DNA of 64,000 nucleotides from Echinometra lucunter (Eukaryota > Echinodermata > Echinoidea > Camarodonta > Echinometridae). The stretch is from positions 7,278,978 through 7,342,977 of the forward strand of contig CM057165.1 of NCBI GenBank assembly GCA_029962745.1. Direction: 5' to 3'. The first letter of the stretch is position 1. Each line of letters opens with the position of its first letter. Below the pieces are notes generated by a model. It worked only from the letters and a program-made list of their open reading frames with translations. It did no database searches and had not been told where the DNA came from. A program made the position numbers and the translations under genes. Positions 32,522 to 43,718 of this stretch are shown piece after piece.

Positions 32522-32675
32522 TTAAAGTCGCTTATGTTTGGACTTTCGATGTGTGCTTTTTGCTCTAAGTCTTTGCTTGATTTGACTCGTTTTCTCTGGA
32601 GAAAGGCTAAGGAATTTTCTTCCAGTTAAGCTGTAAACGTTAGCAAAGCCATTGCGAGCTAGTTCTTGATGTGTG
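32522..32675 (-). CDS. possible last coding exon (left copy)
   Basis: On the minus strand, a T-rich tract ending in TTTTTTTTCAG at 32,676-32,686 is followed by an open stretch of 154 bases that ends in TAA. It would encode about 50 residues starting near THQELARNGFANVYSL and finishing with a strongly basic tail (STHRKSKHKRL). The exon begins with one base of a split codon. I do not recognise the protein; no upstream exon, polyadenylation signal or domain was identified. In the right copy two homopolymer deletions shift the frame, as expected of base-calling errors near a contig end. It could also be a chance open frame. Confidence 0.25.
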
Positions 32676-32699
32676 CTGAAAAAAAATGAATGAAATTTA

Positions 32700-35033
32700 C
32701 ATTGAAGTGGGGTGTCGGGCAAAATATTTGGAAAAACAAATGAATATTTTAAAAATGTGCAACTTTCCTGAAATAAATGATAAAATGCCTATTCATTACT
32801 ACAGATGGGTTACCAGAAGGCCTAAGAGATAGAAACATATCTTTACAAGAAACCATCACCATCATCATCATCATCTTTGAGGAGTGTTAACTGATACAAT
32901 ATTGGACGAAACTTTGGGCTGAAACGGACCTTAATATTCAAAAAAGAAAGAAAAAAAATTACATAAAGATCTTACAGAAATCTTACCTTTCTAGAATCTT
33001 CCATGTGCATGAAAAAAATAAAGATACTGTAGGTTCACTTATAATTGTATGGATAGCCCCTTTCGCAAATCTAGTTGCAAATTTAATATTGTTTCATATC
33101 TTGTAAATGGAGTCGAGGAAGGATTTATTTCATTGCCGTTAGGCCCATCCATCATTTGTTATGATTATCATAATTACTCTTTTTGAAAAATGGTTTCTTT
33201 AATTTCCCTGGGCTCCCGTTTCCCTTTAATCTTGAGGAGCTGCTGTACACCGAAGGGAAAAGCGAGTCAGCGATGTGTCAGTTAAACACCCCAGGGGTGA
33301 ATCGGCATATTGAAATAGTTTGAAATCCATCCTGCTCACTGTTTTGCGGGAGTTGGAAAGTTTCATCACCATGTTTACAAAAATTGCAATCAATACCGTG
33401 TGCCATGCTGCTCCCTCTCATCATAATACTGTTTAAATAACTCGTGAGTGAATGTGCATGACACCAAAAACGCTACTGTTTGAAAAAAAGATGGATTTCC
33501 TTCTTTCTGAGAGGGTACATCTATTCAAAATTATGGCACTTGGGGCTAAACCAGAGTTTGCATCAATATTCATCATGAAATTCATACTTTGATAATTGGC
33601 GTGTTCTCTTTTATCATGAATTCTGTGTAGGTCTAAGCATTTTCTTTTCTTGGCAGGTAATCGAAAACTTTTTTTGCTACATTAAGATCAATTCAAATCT
33701 ATCTGCTGTTTCTTCTATGCATTTTTTTTTTGGGGGGGGGGTCTATTTCTTTTCATTTTCCATGCATTTCTTAAATCTTAGAAGAGAGAAAAGTATTGGA
33801 GCATACATGTACGAACATTTCCCAAGCGACTGATTCATTCATTACCATAGCTTATTAAACATGTAAAGTCCTTTTCTTGTTCCCGAGTTTGTGTTGTCGT
33901 AATCTGTTTATATTATTGCAGTTCTGCCAACAAAATATTTCATTTAATGTATTTCTTTCTCGTGGAATATTTTCAAGTAAGAGCTATTTTTATTTTATGC
34001 AAAGTTGCTTTACTTGTCCGTATGTTGGACTGTCTTGAGTAGATGTAGACACAGTCGATCTTTATGATTATCCAGGGGTCGTCTTAAGAATGTGTTAGTT
34101 TGTAAACCGATTTCATCGATGAACACCGTTCAACAGTTCAGGGGAAGCAAAATATGTGGTCTTTATGGATAGATTGTCTTTCGTTCAGGAGGTGTACTCG
34201 TAACTCGGTCTGTTCTTGCCTATGGACACTCGGATCCTATCTAAAAAAATCATCCATTATCCCTGTCCTCAGTCATGGTCTTTCTATAAGGTACTGACTA
34301 AAGCAGGTTTCATTGCGGACCCCTTTGAAAATCATATCCGGTTTAAAGGGCATACCACCCCATCTGAGGAAATGAAATAAGTCATTGAAATATGTACATA
34401 TTGTATATGAACTGTGTATTGGTTTTCGGACAGTTTATTCCCCTCTGAGGATATTTCTTCACCATCTGATGGCCTTTCCACAGAGGCCAGGATGGTCAGA
34501 TGGCCTTTCTATACATGTACAATGCAAAGGGTCAGATGGTCCTTCTACGCAGAAAAGATGATAAGATGGTATTTCTTTGATGGAAACAGATTTCATCGAG
34601 TTTGTACCTCCTCCTGGGCAGCTCTTTGCAAAGATCTTCCTTTACCCCCGTCCGCGGTGTTGCAATCGATGCAGTGCAGTGATTCTGTTTACTTGTGCGG
34701 TGTGCGAGCCATCGAGTCGCGGTTCAGACGTGACACTGGCTTTCCGCTTTATCGGCTGACCGATGCTCCGGCGCTGTACGGCTCAGCGATCCCGTGATCT
34801 ACTGGTCCTTACAGACACATAGCTTTCAACTGTAAGGGGGAAACGGTGCTGGAATATACAATGGTTATCTAATTAAGACCACACTTCCCATTATCTATTC
34901 ATTGAGTATTGCATTTTAGAGGTTACAACAAAAACCTTTCGAATCCTTCCATAAACCATCCACAGGCCTTATGTACACAGCCATAATAACTGTCCCATTA
35001 AATAATTGCGTTAAATATTTCGGGACATTTCTA
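32700..35033. other. mostly plain sequence (left copy)
   Basis: AT-rich sequence with a T/G run at 33,722-33,740. 34,468-34,585 holds about four degenerate units of the form cAGATGGccTTTCTa. A GC-richer patch at about 34,610-34,800 is open in two plus-strand frames (34,414-34,797 and 34,577-34,759) but has no recognised domain. Confidence 0.45.
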
Positions 35034-35035
35034 CC

Positions 35036-35076
<41 letters not shown>
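35034..35076. repeat. poly-C then (CT)n, length-variable between copies
   Basis: 13 C followed by (CT)n. The right copy (about 46,066-46,110) has 9 C and an interrupted CT run. Confidence 0.9.
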
Positions 35077-35078
<2 letters not shown>

Positions 35079-35490
35079 ACAAAAATCTCTGATGAATCTA
35101 TTAATCTTAAACCCCAACCCCTTAAAAACCAGCGCTTCGCACACCATTCACAAAATCGGTTTTTCTACTACACCCTTTTTAAAACATTGCTTCCTCCTAC
35201 TACATCTATTCACATGAAGTGAAAACTTTGATAATCCCCACCGCTTAAAAATGCCGTTAGCTCTACCCTTAAAATTTTTGAACGTCGGTCACATACCTTT
35301 GCCACGTGATGCGTAACATGTTACTGTCATGTTGTGTTTATTGCTAGTGGACAGGGTATTGTCATGGTTGTTGAGATGATAGATGATTAATGTGGGAGCA
35401 AAGAGAGAGAAAGAGAGAGTGTGTGTTCTGGGGAGAGAAAAGGTGCAGAAAGAAAGGGGTGGAAAGAAAGGAGCGGGAGAAATAAAGAGA

Positions 35491-36320
35491 TTTATTTATT
35501 TATTTATTTCATTTTTATTTCAACAGGGTGGTCTCATTTCAAGTCCATTTCTGGACCTGCTCTCCCAGAGAGCCCTGCATTCACGTAAAAATATGTACAT
35601 AAAAACACGAGTTCAACACATACATAGGTAAAAAGGCACATGGCATATGCAATAATTCAACTCAAATTGACATCAATATGAAACAGAAAAAAAGATGAAA
35701 TATAGGTAACATTAAAATACACATTACCAATCATCATATACAAAAAAAAAAGATTGAGAAAGCAAAATGAAATGTGATTAATTAAGGTCATTTTAACGTG
35801 AAAAAGATGTTTACAAGAGAAACTGAAAAGTTTGCAGATACTTTTTAAAACTTTGCAAAGACTAACAGTTTTGAATATTACAGGGTAATTTATTATATAA
35901 CTTAGCTCCTGAAACCGCTAAGGTTTTCATTTTAAAATCTGTTTTACATTTTAGAATAAATAATGGACTGTTTAGAGCAAAACGGGTAGAATATGATACC
36001 GGTCTTTTACCAGCACATGAATCTAGATATGGTGGTGATCGGTCGTTGATGATTTTGAGAATCAAGATACATTTTCTGATATTTTATTCTTTCCTCTACT
36101 GACCGCCATTTCAATTTATTCATTAATACGTTTTGGGGTGTAAAATATTCTGCACGAAGAACTTACCGTGCATATCTATTCTGTAATTTTTGCAGCTTTG
36201 TTAGATTTTGTTTTGAGGTATTTCCCCATATGGAATTACAGTAGTTTAGATGCGGTAGGATAATAGAATGGTACAATCAAATTCTTAGGGGAAATATAAT
36301 GACGTATCCGTCTAATGATA
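35491..36320 (-). pseudogene. dead LINE 3' end, CR1/L2-like (left copy)
   Basis: Minus-strand translation in shifting frames gives the C-terminal part of a non-LTR reverse transcriptase. Visible motifs are IIRRIRHYISPKNLI (near 36,290-36,319), LNYCNSIWGN (near 36,225-36,255), KLQKLQNRYAR, NKLKWRSVEERIKYQKM, and the ORF end with GAKLYNKLP (near 35,870-35,905) followed by SFKKYL. At least two frameshifts and two in-frame stops break it. The element ends in a (TTTA)n tail (35,491-35,510 on the plus strand). The N-terminal endonuclease and catalytic reverse-transcriptase core are absent. Family assignment to the CR1/L2 group is from motif style. Confidence 0.8.
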
Positions 36321-36567
36321 GAGTGATAGAGATGAGCAAGAAGAAGGTTGTGTGTGAGAGAATTAGAGGAAGATCGAAAGGGAGAATAGAATATGAAAAG
36401 GAAGAAAAAGATAGAGAGCGATTGAAGGAAAAATAGAAGGAAAGCCAGTTTGAGAATAAACGAAAAAGATAAAGAGATAGACATAGAAATAAGGAAAGTC
36501 GGAGAAAACAGGATAGAGAAAGAGAACATGATAACGATAGGATACAAAGAAATAGAGGGAGAAAGAC

Positions 36568-36605
<38 letters not shown>

Positions 36606-36690
36606 TAACGAGAGAAACAGAGAAAGAGACAGAGAGAGATATAGAAGAAGGGAAGTGGAGAGATGGAGAGAGATAGAAAAGATAAAGATT
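36321..36690. repeat. purine-rich tract with (GA)n (left copy)
   Basis: GA/GAAA/GATA repeats with a pure (GA)n core at 36,569-36,602. It directly replaces the missing 5' part of the LINE. The serine-rich minus and arginine/glutamate-rich plus frames are translations of this tract. Confidence 0.9.
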
Positions 36691-36799
36691 CCCCTTGTGA
36701 ACATTGTGAATGTGTCATTACGATCTATTGACCTCTTTCTTAGAGCGTGAGGTAAATTCGCGATGACGAGAAGAGGAAGAATTAAACAATCTCCCCGTA

Positions 36800-37490
36800 G
36801 GTGCACATTCAAGCTTGTAACATTCTACGGCGCCCTGGAGTGGTCTCATTGTCATTTCACGTACATGTATGTGCAGTGCAATGTTTTATGGTGTCGCCAA
36901 AGATTATGCTTCAACTGAAATCTTACCCGATTACTTTGCCTACTTAAGCCCTTTACTTAACTTGCTATACACGCATTGTGTTAAATATTCATAATGAAAG
37001 TAGCGGTTCGCGATGTGCTACAAGAAATAAAGCATAGAAACATCCACGTGGTAGACATTCAAATTGGCAACATCCCCTGGTGCCCCAAAATGGCTTCCTC
37101 AGAGTAGGCCTTGCGATGGATTAATGGTGTCGCCAAAGATTACGTTTGAGCTGAAATCTTACCAGATTTATATCTTTTACTTAATCTTGCTGTACACACA
37201 ACATGTTGATACAATGAAGGAATTTAGTGCTTGATGCAGTTTGACGAGAAAGAGAAAAAAAAAATCATAAGGTGCAAGTAAAATTCTGATAGATTTTATG
37301 CCACCCGAAAGTGGCCCCAGTCACTGCGTGTTTTTCGACGGCGGCGGCATCAATTATGTTTCAGCTAAAATCTTAGTATAAACCCCTTAGTTACGCGCTT
37401 ACTTTCGTCGCTTTTCAAGCGTCCTGCGTTGTTATGTGATACGATGAAAGAATGTAGTTTTTGATGCAGGGGGGGTGACGAAAAGGAACC
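36800..37490. repeat. diverged tandem trimer, ~215-250-bp monomers (left copy)
   Basis: Three successive monomers share a central GTGTCGCCAAAGATTAyG (36,891 and 37,127; GCGGCGGCATCAATTATG at 37,341), then a CTGAAATCTTAcC-type stretch and a TTACTTAActTGCTaTACAC-type stretch. The first two share ACATTCAAgcTtGtAACAT starts (36,805 and 37,055). Units two and three both end in TTGATGCAG then TGACGA. The third is the most diverged. Confidence 0.75.
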
Positions 37491-38045
37491 GGGAACGGAG
37501 GGAAAACAACATTCTGGATGCACATGCACGCGAAAACAGTCTATGGTGTCTGAAGGTGACTTCGCCCACAGTGTATTTACTTTGTGATGTTGAAATGATG
37601 ACCCCAAATGTTGTATTTCAAGTTAGCACGATAAATACTACTTTCGAAAAATCAACCCAAGTGCAATTTGGTACTGCCCATACAAATCATGTTCGGATTA
37701 CGTAATAAGCCATTATAAAGTCCGCACATTTCTACTGAAGTTGCCTTAAGTTGATTTTTCGAAGATAGTTTTTATCGTCTTATATGAATCTTTAAAAAAA
37801 TTCAAATCCATTACCTATCTCATCTCGTTGGCTTCACCGACAACGTGCCTTATATCATGATGTTGAAGATAACGAAAATGTATTTTATATGAATTAACAA
37901 GAAATTTATATTGGCTGTAAGTGATGTTACTTAACGGTTAATAGCTAGCCTGACATTAAGACGGTGATAAAATTTTGACGTTGAAGACAGTGATGATGCA
38001 TTATCAATGATTTACGACGATATTTGAAACACTGTAATGGCAATG
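37491..38045. other. plain sequence (left copy)
   Basis: No gene is visible. 37,501-38,080 is identical to the right copy. Confidence 0.5.
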
Positions 38046-38170
38046 TGTTTATTTTCATTTATTTTATTTATTTCTTCGTTTTATTAAACAGGGGGTAGCT
38101 CTTTTTCCAAATAAAAAAACTGTTGTCCTAAGGGGCCCTGACACAACAACATATGAAAAAACATAGATAA
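38046..38170 (-). mobile_element. retroposon 3' tail, LINE-like (left copy)
   Basis: TTTATTTTATTTATTTC is followed by TTTTATTAAACAGGGGGTAGC. On the minus strand this is a short body ending AATAAAACG and then (AATA)n, as at the 3' end of the LINE at 35,491. Only the terminal part is recognisable. Confidence 0.5.
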
Positions 38171-38869
38171 TTAATTCACATAAAACATTAATACATGAAG
38201 ATTGTTTTTTTGTTCTCCTATGATGAAACACATGAAATGAATAGACCTTACCTATCATATTTTTGAATGCTTCGATCTAATTGCTAATATTAAGCAATAA
38301 AGCTTTGAATATTCGTTTTTTAAAGGTAAGCGTGTAGCAAGTTACGTAACCCCCAAACTTTGTTTTTTACCAACATGGATGATGAGTTCGTTCCATGTCG
38401 GTACACATTTTCCCATCATACGAGCTCCATAGATATGCATTGCAAGAAATGTGTTTGTTTATTTGCTTATTTATTAGGATGCAGAACCAAAGTGTATATA
38501 ACCGAGGAAAAATATATAAAGCAAAAAATAAAAAAATAAAAATATACCCCCTTTTCCTGTGGTCTCGTGCCCCCATTAATCATTTTGATTGTGGTCGATC
38601 AAGGGGAACGGAGATGGATCAAATGATGCAATTCTCGACTCAGACAAGATGGTGTTCCATGGAAGCCCCTCCACATTGAGCAGGGAGGATGAGGGAGAAA
38701 TGATGATGCGTGCAGTGCTCTGAGTTGATATACCTTCTGCATGTTCTGTATGATGATCGGCTCCGTCCATAATTATGAACCAGTTTTTACCCTCTATCTT
38801 TTCATAGCCCATTATGTGACAGAAAAACCATCCTAAATAATTTGTTGGTGTTGCCGTTGTTGTTGCTGT

Positions 38870-38887
38870 TGATGATGATGGTGATAA

Positions 38888-38939
<52 letters not shown>

Positions 38940-39000
38940 GATGATGGTGGTGGTGTGGTGATGATGATGATGTTGATGATGATGGTGATGACAATTTATT
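38870..39000. repeat. (GAT)n microsatellite (left copy)
   Basis: A run of about 17 GAT units (38,890-38,940), then interrupted GATGGT/GATGTT units. The right copy (49,905-50,015) differs in length and interruption pattern. The serine/histidine-rich minus frame is a translation of it. Confidence 0.9.
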
Positions 39001-39749
39001 TTTAATGTCTCCTTTATCAAAAGCAGGGTAATCCTATTCAAATCGCAAGGCCTACTTTCCAAGGGAGCCCTGCAGCTGATGATGATGACGATGATGTTGC
39101 TGTCGTTGTTGCGTTCGTGTTTGTTGGTGTTGTTGTTGCTGTTGTAAGATTGGTCTGTAGATGCCAGTTTTAAACGTTCTCGATCCAATTTCCTTACCGT
39201 GTCAACGCTGATGCTAAACTGAAGTGAATCTGACGGCTCATCGGGTTACGCACTGTAAACAAAATCAAACCGAGGATGAATGGCGGGTCTCAGTGGTCCG
39301 TTTGTCAATGCAATTATATGCATAAAAGATGGCCGTCTTCAACAATCTCCCGATTTCATACCAATTCCTAATCATTTTTGCATGTGCAATGTAGGCTATT
39401 TCCATATGCTATGTCCGGCATGCTGTGTGTGTTCATATGCGAATAACTTCAAGACCTGCAGTGGGTATGGCGTCTTTGTGGACCTGAAGAAAATGATATT
39501 AATTTTGCGAGGATCATTGCTGACTTGTCGCATTAAATGTTAACGAAATGTCATGCTCTGGTTGAGTTGATTTTTTTTTGGGCAGTGTGGACAGGCCTTT
39601 TATAGCTGGTCCCACGTTTCCCATTCTATCTCCCCTTCGTAAAATTCAGTTCATGCGTAGGTAGGAATGTTAATGATCACACATTATTGGTGGATGTGAG
39701 ATGACATTGTGACTAGCATGGACAAACTTTTTATATAGCACGCAAGACT

Positions 39750-40240
39750 AGTAGAGGGAGAGAGAGAAGAGAGAGAGAGAGAGGGGGGGGGGGAAGAGGG
39801 CGAGAGAGGGAAGGGAAAAATGGGGGACATCTACACAGGAAAGTAGTTATAAACGGAGAGAGGGGGAAGGGGAAGGGGAGATGTACTTCTTGTATATATG
39901 ATGTGTGATTAGACAGAGAGAAGAAGAATGAAAGAAGGGGCGACACATAGAATCGAATTAAAAGATAGACAAAATGAGAGAGAAAGAGAGAGAGAGAGGA
40001 TATATAGAGGGGGGGAGATGGAGAGAGAGAGAGAGCAAGATAGAGGTAGGAAGAAAAGAGGAGGAAATGAGAGGTAGGGAGCGAGACCTCGATAGAGGAT
40101 TAGTATAAGGAGGAAAGGGTGGATAGATGTCAGGGAGGAAGACATAAGTAGGAGGAACAGAGCGAGTGGTAAAATGAGGAAAGAAAGCGAGGTGCATAAT
40201 AAAATAATGAGAAAATAAGATGACGAATGAAAAGATAGAG
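39750..40240. repeat. purine-rich tract (left copy)
   Basis: GA and GGA repeats with a G run near 39,783-39,792. The proline/serine/leucine-rich minus frames are its translation. A shorter GA block follows at 40,385-40,450. Confidence 0.85.
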
Positions 40241-40844
40241 CACTCTCAGGGACCAATCCAAAATTCGATGAAAACCTTGATCCTATAGATTAAGAAATCA
40301 ACTTCCCGATGACCAATTTTGGATTTTCCCCTAATCACAATCTCTTAGATCAATTTCTCATCTAAGAAATTTGTGAAACGACAGGAAGATGAGAGAAAGC
40401 AAGAGAAAGAGAGAGAGAGAAAGAAGAAAAGGCAGAGAGAAAGAAGGATGGAAGAGACATTCGGATGGAGTACTCTTCTTGAAGTCATTGACATGACTAG
40501 TCATGATTCACCTGAATTTACCTATCTAATAAAACACCTTCACTTACAGCCCTTCCCCAACCAGGTCGTGTATACTCTTGCAATCAAGCAAATCTAGCAA
40601 ACCTTGTACATAGTGTCAATGGAAGTGAATACCCCAATTACTCATCTACGTTACGAAGGAATGTAATCGAGGGTATCGTGACCAATTTCTTTCTGGCAGT
40701 CTCAGTTACAGGATCGTCACTCATAGTGTGTACTGTTTGACGGTATAATAAAGCGTTCACAAGGACAAGAAAAGGATACGCCCTCCAACAAATTGCTATG
40801 GAATAACGAATATTTCTTTGTTCTATTTACGTATGCATACAAAA

Positions 40845-41344
40845 NNNNNNNNNNNNNNNNNNNNNNNNNNNNNNNNNNNNNNNNNNNNNNNNNNNNNNNN
40901 NNNNNNNNNNNNNNNNNNNNNNNNNNNNNNNNNNNNNNNNNNNNNNNNNNNNNNNNNNNNNNNNNNNNNNNNNNNNNNNNNNNNNNNNNNNNNNNNNNNN
41001 NNNNNNNNNNNNNNNNNNNNNNNNNNNNNNNNNNNNNNNNNNNNNNNNNNNNNNNNNNNNNNNNNNNNNNNNNNNNNNNNNNNNNNNNNNNNNNNNNNNN
41101 NNNNNNNNNNNNNNNNNNNNNNNNNNNNNNNNNNNNNNNNNNNNNNNNNNNNNNNNNNNNNNNNNNNNNNNNNNNNNNNNNNNNNNNNNNNNNNNNNNNN
41201 NNNNNNNNNNNNNNNNNNNNNNNNNNNNNNNNNNNNNNNNNNNNNNNNNNNNNNNNNNNNNNNNNNNNNNNNNNNNNNNNNNNNNNNNNNNNNNNNNNNN
41301 NNNNNNNNNNNNNNNNNNNNNNNNNNNNNNNNNNNNNNNNNNNN
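40845..41344. other. assembly gap of exactly 500 N
   Basis: Same placeholder length as the first gap. The left contig end (…GCATACAAAA) continues in the right copy at 51,858, and the right contig start (TGATTAATTCC) corresponds to 30,306. All frames through it are artefacts. Confidence 0.99.
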
Positions 41345-42877
41345 TGATTAATTCCAACACCTCTCTGCACAGGCAACCAGGCTTACTTGATCTCTGACAG
41401 CCATCGGAGGGAGAAATATAAGAAGAAAGAGATTAATTCCAATATTAGTGTGTATGTCCTTATTATTCACTCAAGAAAGGCTAACCAAAGTTATTTGCTC
41501 TAATAGCAACTCAAAATATCTTAACCCTTGATCCCAGTGGGATGGTGGGCAATAAAAAAATGCTTCCTCACTGGAGACTTTTTTTGTTAAATATGAAAGC
41601 AGTAAGTACTAATTAACGGTTATCTTGGATTAAAATAGGGCTTAATTTATTCATCGTGAGCAGTCTCACTGACGTCAATATTTTGAATAATTCAAAAATT
41701 ATGTAAATTTCGAGTTGGCCCAATAAGGACAAAGGATAGCTAATTCATTTACCTAGCCTTCATGCTGCAATGATTCTTTGTTTAATCATCCACACAATCT
41801 GAACCTCACTAAATTCTTTGTTATTCAATGAACCATGACGTTTTGGATGAACAACATTCGAATGTTCAGAATTTAAGATTTTGTAACTGATGATTTTTGC
41901 CTCGGACCCCGCACAATGTAGTCTAGTGGTCCTTGAGGATTTTGAGCACATGCGGAAAGTGCGTTTTGATTGAGGTACGAGTCCCTTTCTGCCTATTATG
42001 AACATAATTTTAGCCTTTGGCAACTGTTTAGCCAGAACCTGTACATATCCAACGTTTGAGGATTGGATTCAATGAGGCGAAAATTATAGGAGAGGAAGAA
42101 AAAAAAGAATGAAAGCAAGGAAGAAAAACCGCGAAGAGACGCGGGAGAGCGCTAGGAAATGTCAATGATTTGGTGCTCGTATTCGCTAGCTCGAGAGATA
42201 AAATGTCAGAAGATCGGCTTTCTGTCGCAATAATCGTAGTTAACTCGATTTCAGTGACATCATACGTGCCTGTTCCTTGGACTGATTTGATAGGGGATTG
42301 TGGTAAGGATGCCAGACCCACGTAATGGATTCCCGCATCCCTTCTCAAGTTGGATGTTCTGACGATAGCAGATCGGGCCAATAAACAAGTGCGGCAGAAA
42401 TGGAATTTTAAAAAACCGTTTAAGTCCGTTCTCTGTGTTTCCATTTGAAGTATTCCTCTCCCCTTCGTTCAATGCTTATACTCTTTGTTACGAAGAATTC
42501 ATTGAATTTGAAAAAAGCTATAAAGTCATTACATTTTTAATGAGATCAATTAATAAAATAAACCATTTGCTATTAAAATTTACACAACTATTATTTCATT
42601 AACAAAGAAATCGCATTTGATTGTTTGCCACACTTCCCGAGCCAATTTTGTAGTTGGTTTGCTACATGGTGAGTTCCTTTCATATTTTTTTTGTCCTTTA
42701 CCTTGTTGATGCCACAAAAGGTGGTCTTCTGCTCGTCTTCAGGTATTTCAGTCTAGTTTTGCTTGTCCATACAATGTGACATATAGGTGACCAGACATAT
42801 AATCCAAGGCAATTCCAAGGCTTTATACATGGACTTGCCAAAGATACACGGTTAGGGTCAGAGTTAACAGGGACAGA

Positions 42878-43144
42878 CACTATGAACATGACGGACAAAG
42901 AACGCGGACAAAATAAACACCCCTCATTCTACCCTTCACAATGGTTCTGGTAGTCAAAAGAACATCCCTTCACTGCTATTGTCTAAAATATGTGGAACAG
43001 GGGTCACATGCATATTCACCTGGAACTACGTGATTAAACATAATAGCTGTAAAGGGATGTTCTTTTGACTACCAGAACCATTGTGAAGGTAGAATGAGAG
43101 GTTGTTTATTTTGTCCGCTTTCTTTGTCCACTATGTTCATAGTG
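42878..43144. mobile_element. CACTA-like foldback MITE (right copy)
   Basis: Same element as 31,831-32,099, with two single-base deletions and two substitutions (for example an A-to-C in the left arm). Confidence 0.85.
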
Positions 43145-43566
43145 AGAGTGCACTAGAGTCAGGGTTGCGAATAGGATTTTAGGTTAAGCATAGGGTGAGG
43201 GTTGTCGAACAACAGGGATGTAAAGCCGATTTTTCAAGTGCAGTGGACACCAAATGGATAAGAGTCGTAATAACAAGGAATAACTGGAAGTGAGTGTTAG
43301 AATTGCTTGGAGGCAAGGGTTGAGAGCTGGACCTAATTTTACTCGGAGTTTAAACCTTAACTTGTGTCATTTAATTGTGATAGGTTAATATATTGCATTT
43401 ACAAGGTTTGTTTAAAACACGCCGGCAAGATACTTAATATCTTTGATAACCATTCTGCTGTACAATTACCCTATTAACAGGTTGAATATGGAGAAGACGT
43501 TGTAGAACCAGATAAGATTTTGGTCTTGCTTTCGTTCGAAGGTAAAGTATATTTCCTCAGTGCACT

Positions 43567-43718
43567 TTAAAGTCGCTTATGTTTGGACTTTCGATGTGTG
43601 CTTTTTGCTCTAAGTCTTTGCTTGATTGACTCGTTTCTCTGGAGAAAGGCTAAGGAATTTTCTTCCAGTTAAGCTGTAAACGTTAGCAAAGCCATTGCGA
43701 GCTAGTTCTTGATGTGTG
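43567..43718 (-). pseudogene. possible last exon, frameshifted (right copy)
   Basis: Same interval as 32,522-32,675 but 152 instead of 154 bases. One T is missing from each of two T runs (GATTTGAC to GATTGAC and GTTTTCTC to GTTTCTC on the plus strand). The frame ends early, after SPEKRVNQAKT. The acceptor-like T tract and CAG are unchanged. The breaks are more likely consensus errors than real mutations. Confidence 0.3.

Larger units (their letters stand above)
30306..40844. repeat. 10.5-kb duplicated block, left copy
   Basis: This 10,539-base block matches 41,345-51,858 along its entire length. It ends flush with the 500-N gap at 40,845. Differences are mainly 1-2-base indels in homopolymers and short repeats with a few substitutions. 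Long stretches in the middle (for example 35,780-36,560 and 37,501-38,080) are identical to the other copy. Most likely a false duplication. Confidence 0.97.

Noticed and set aside
33920..33982. Plus-strand micro-exon between TTATTGCAG and GTAAGAG
   Set aside because: Acceptor- and donor-like sites flank about 60 AT-rich bases, but such pairs are expected by chance in this composition and the peptide is uninformative.
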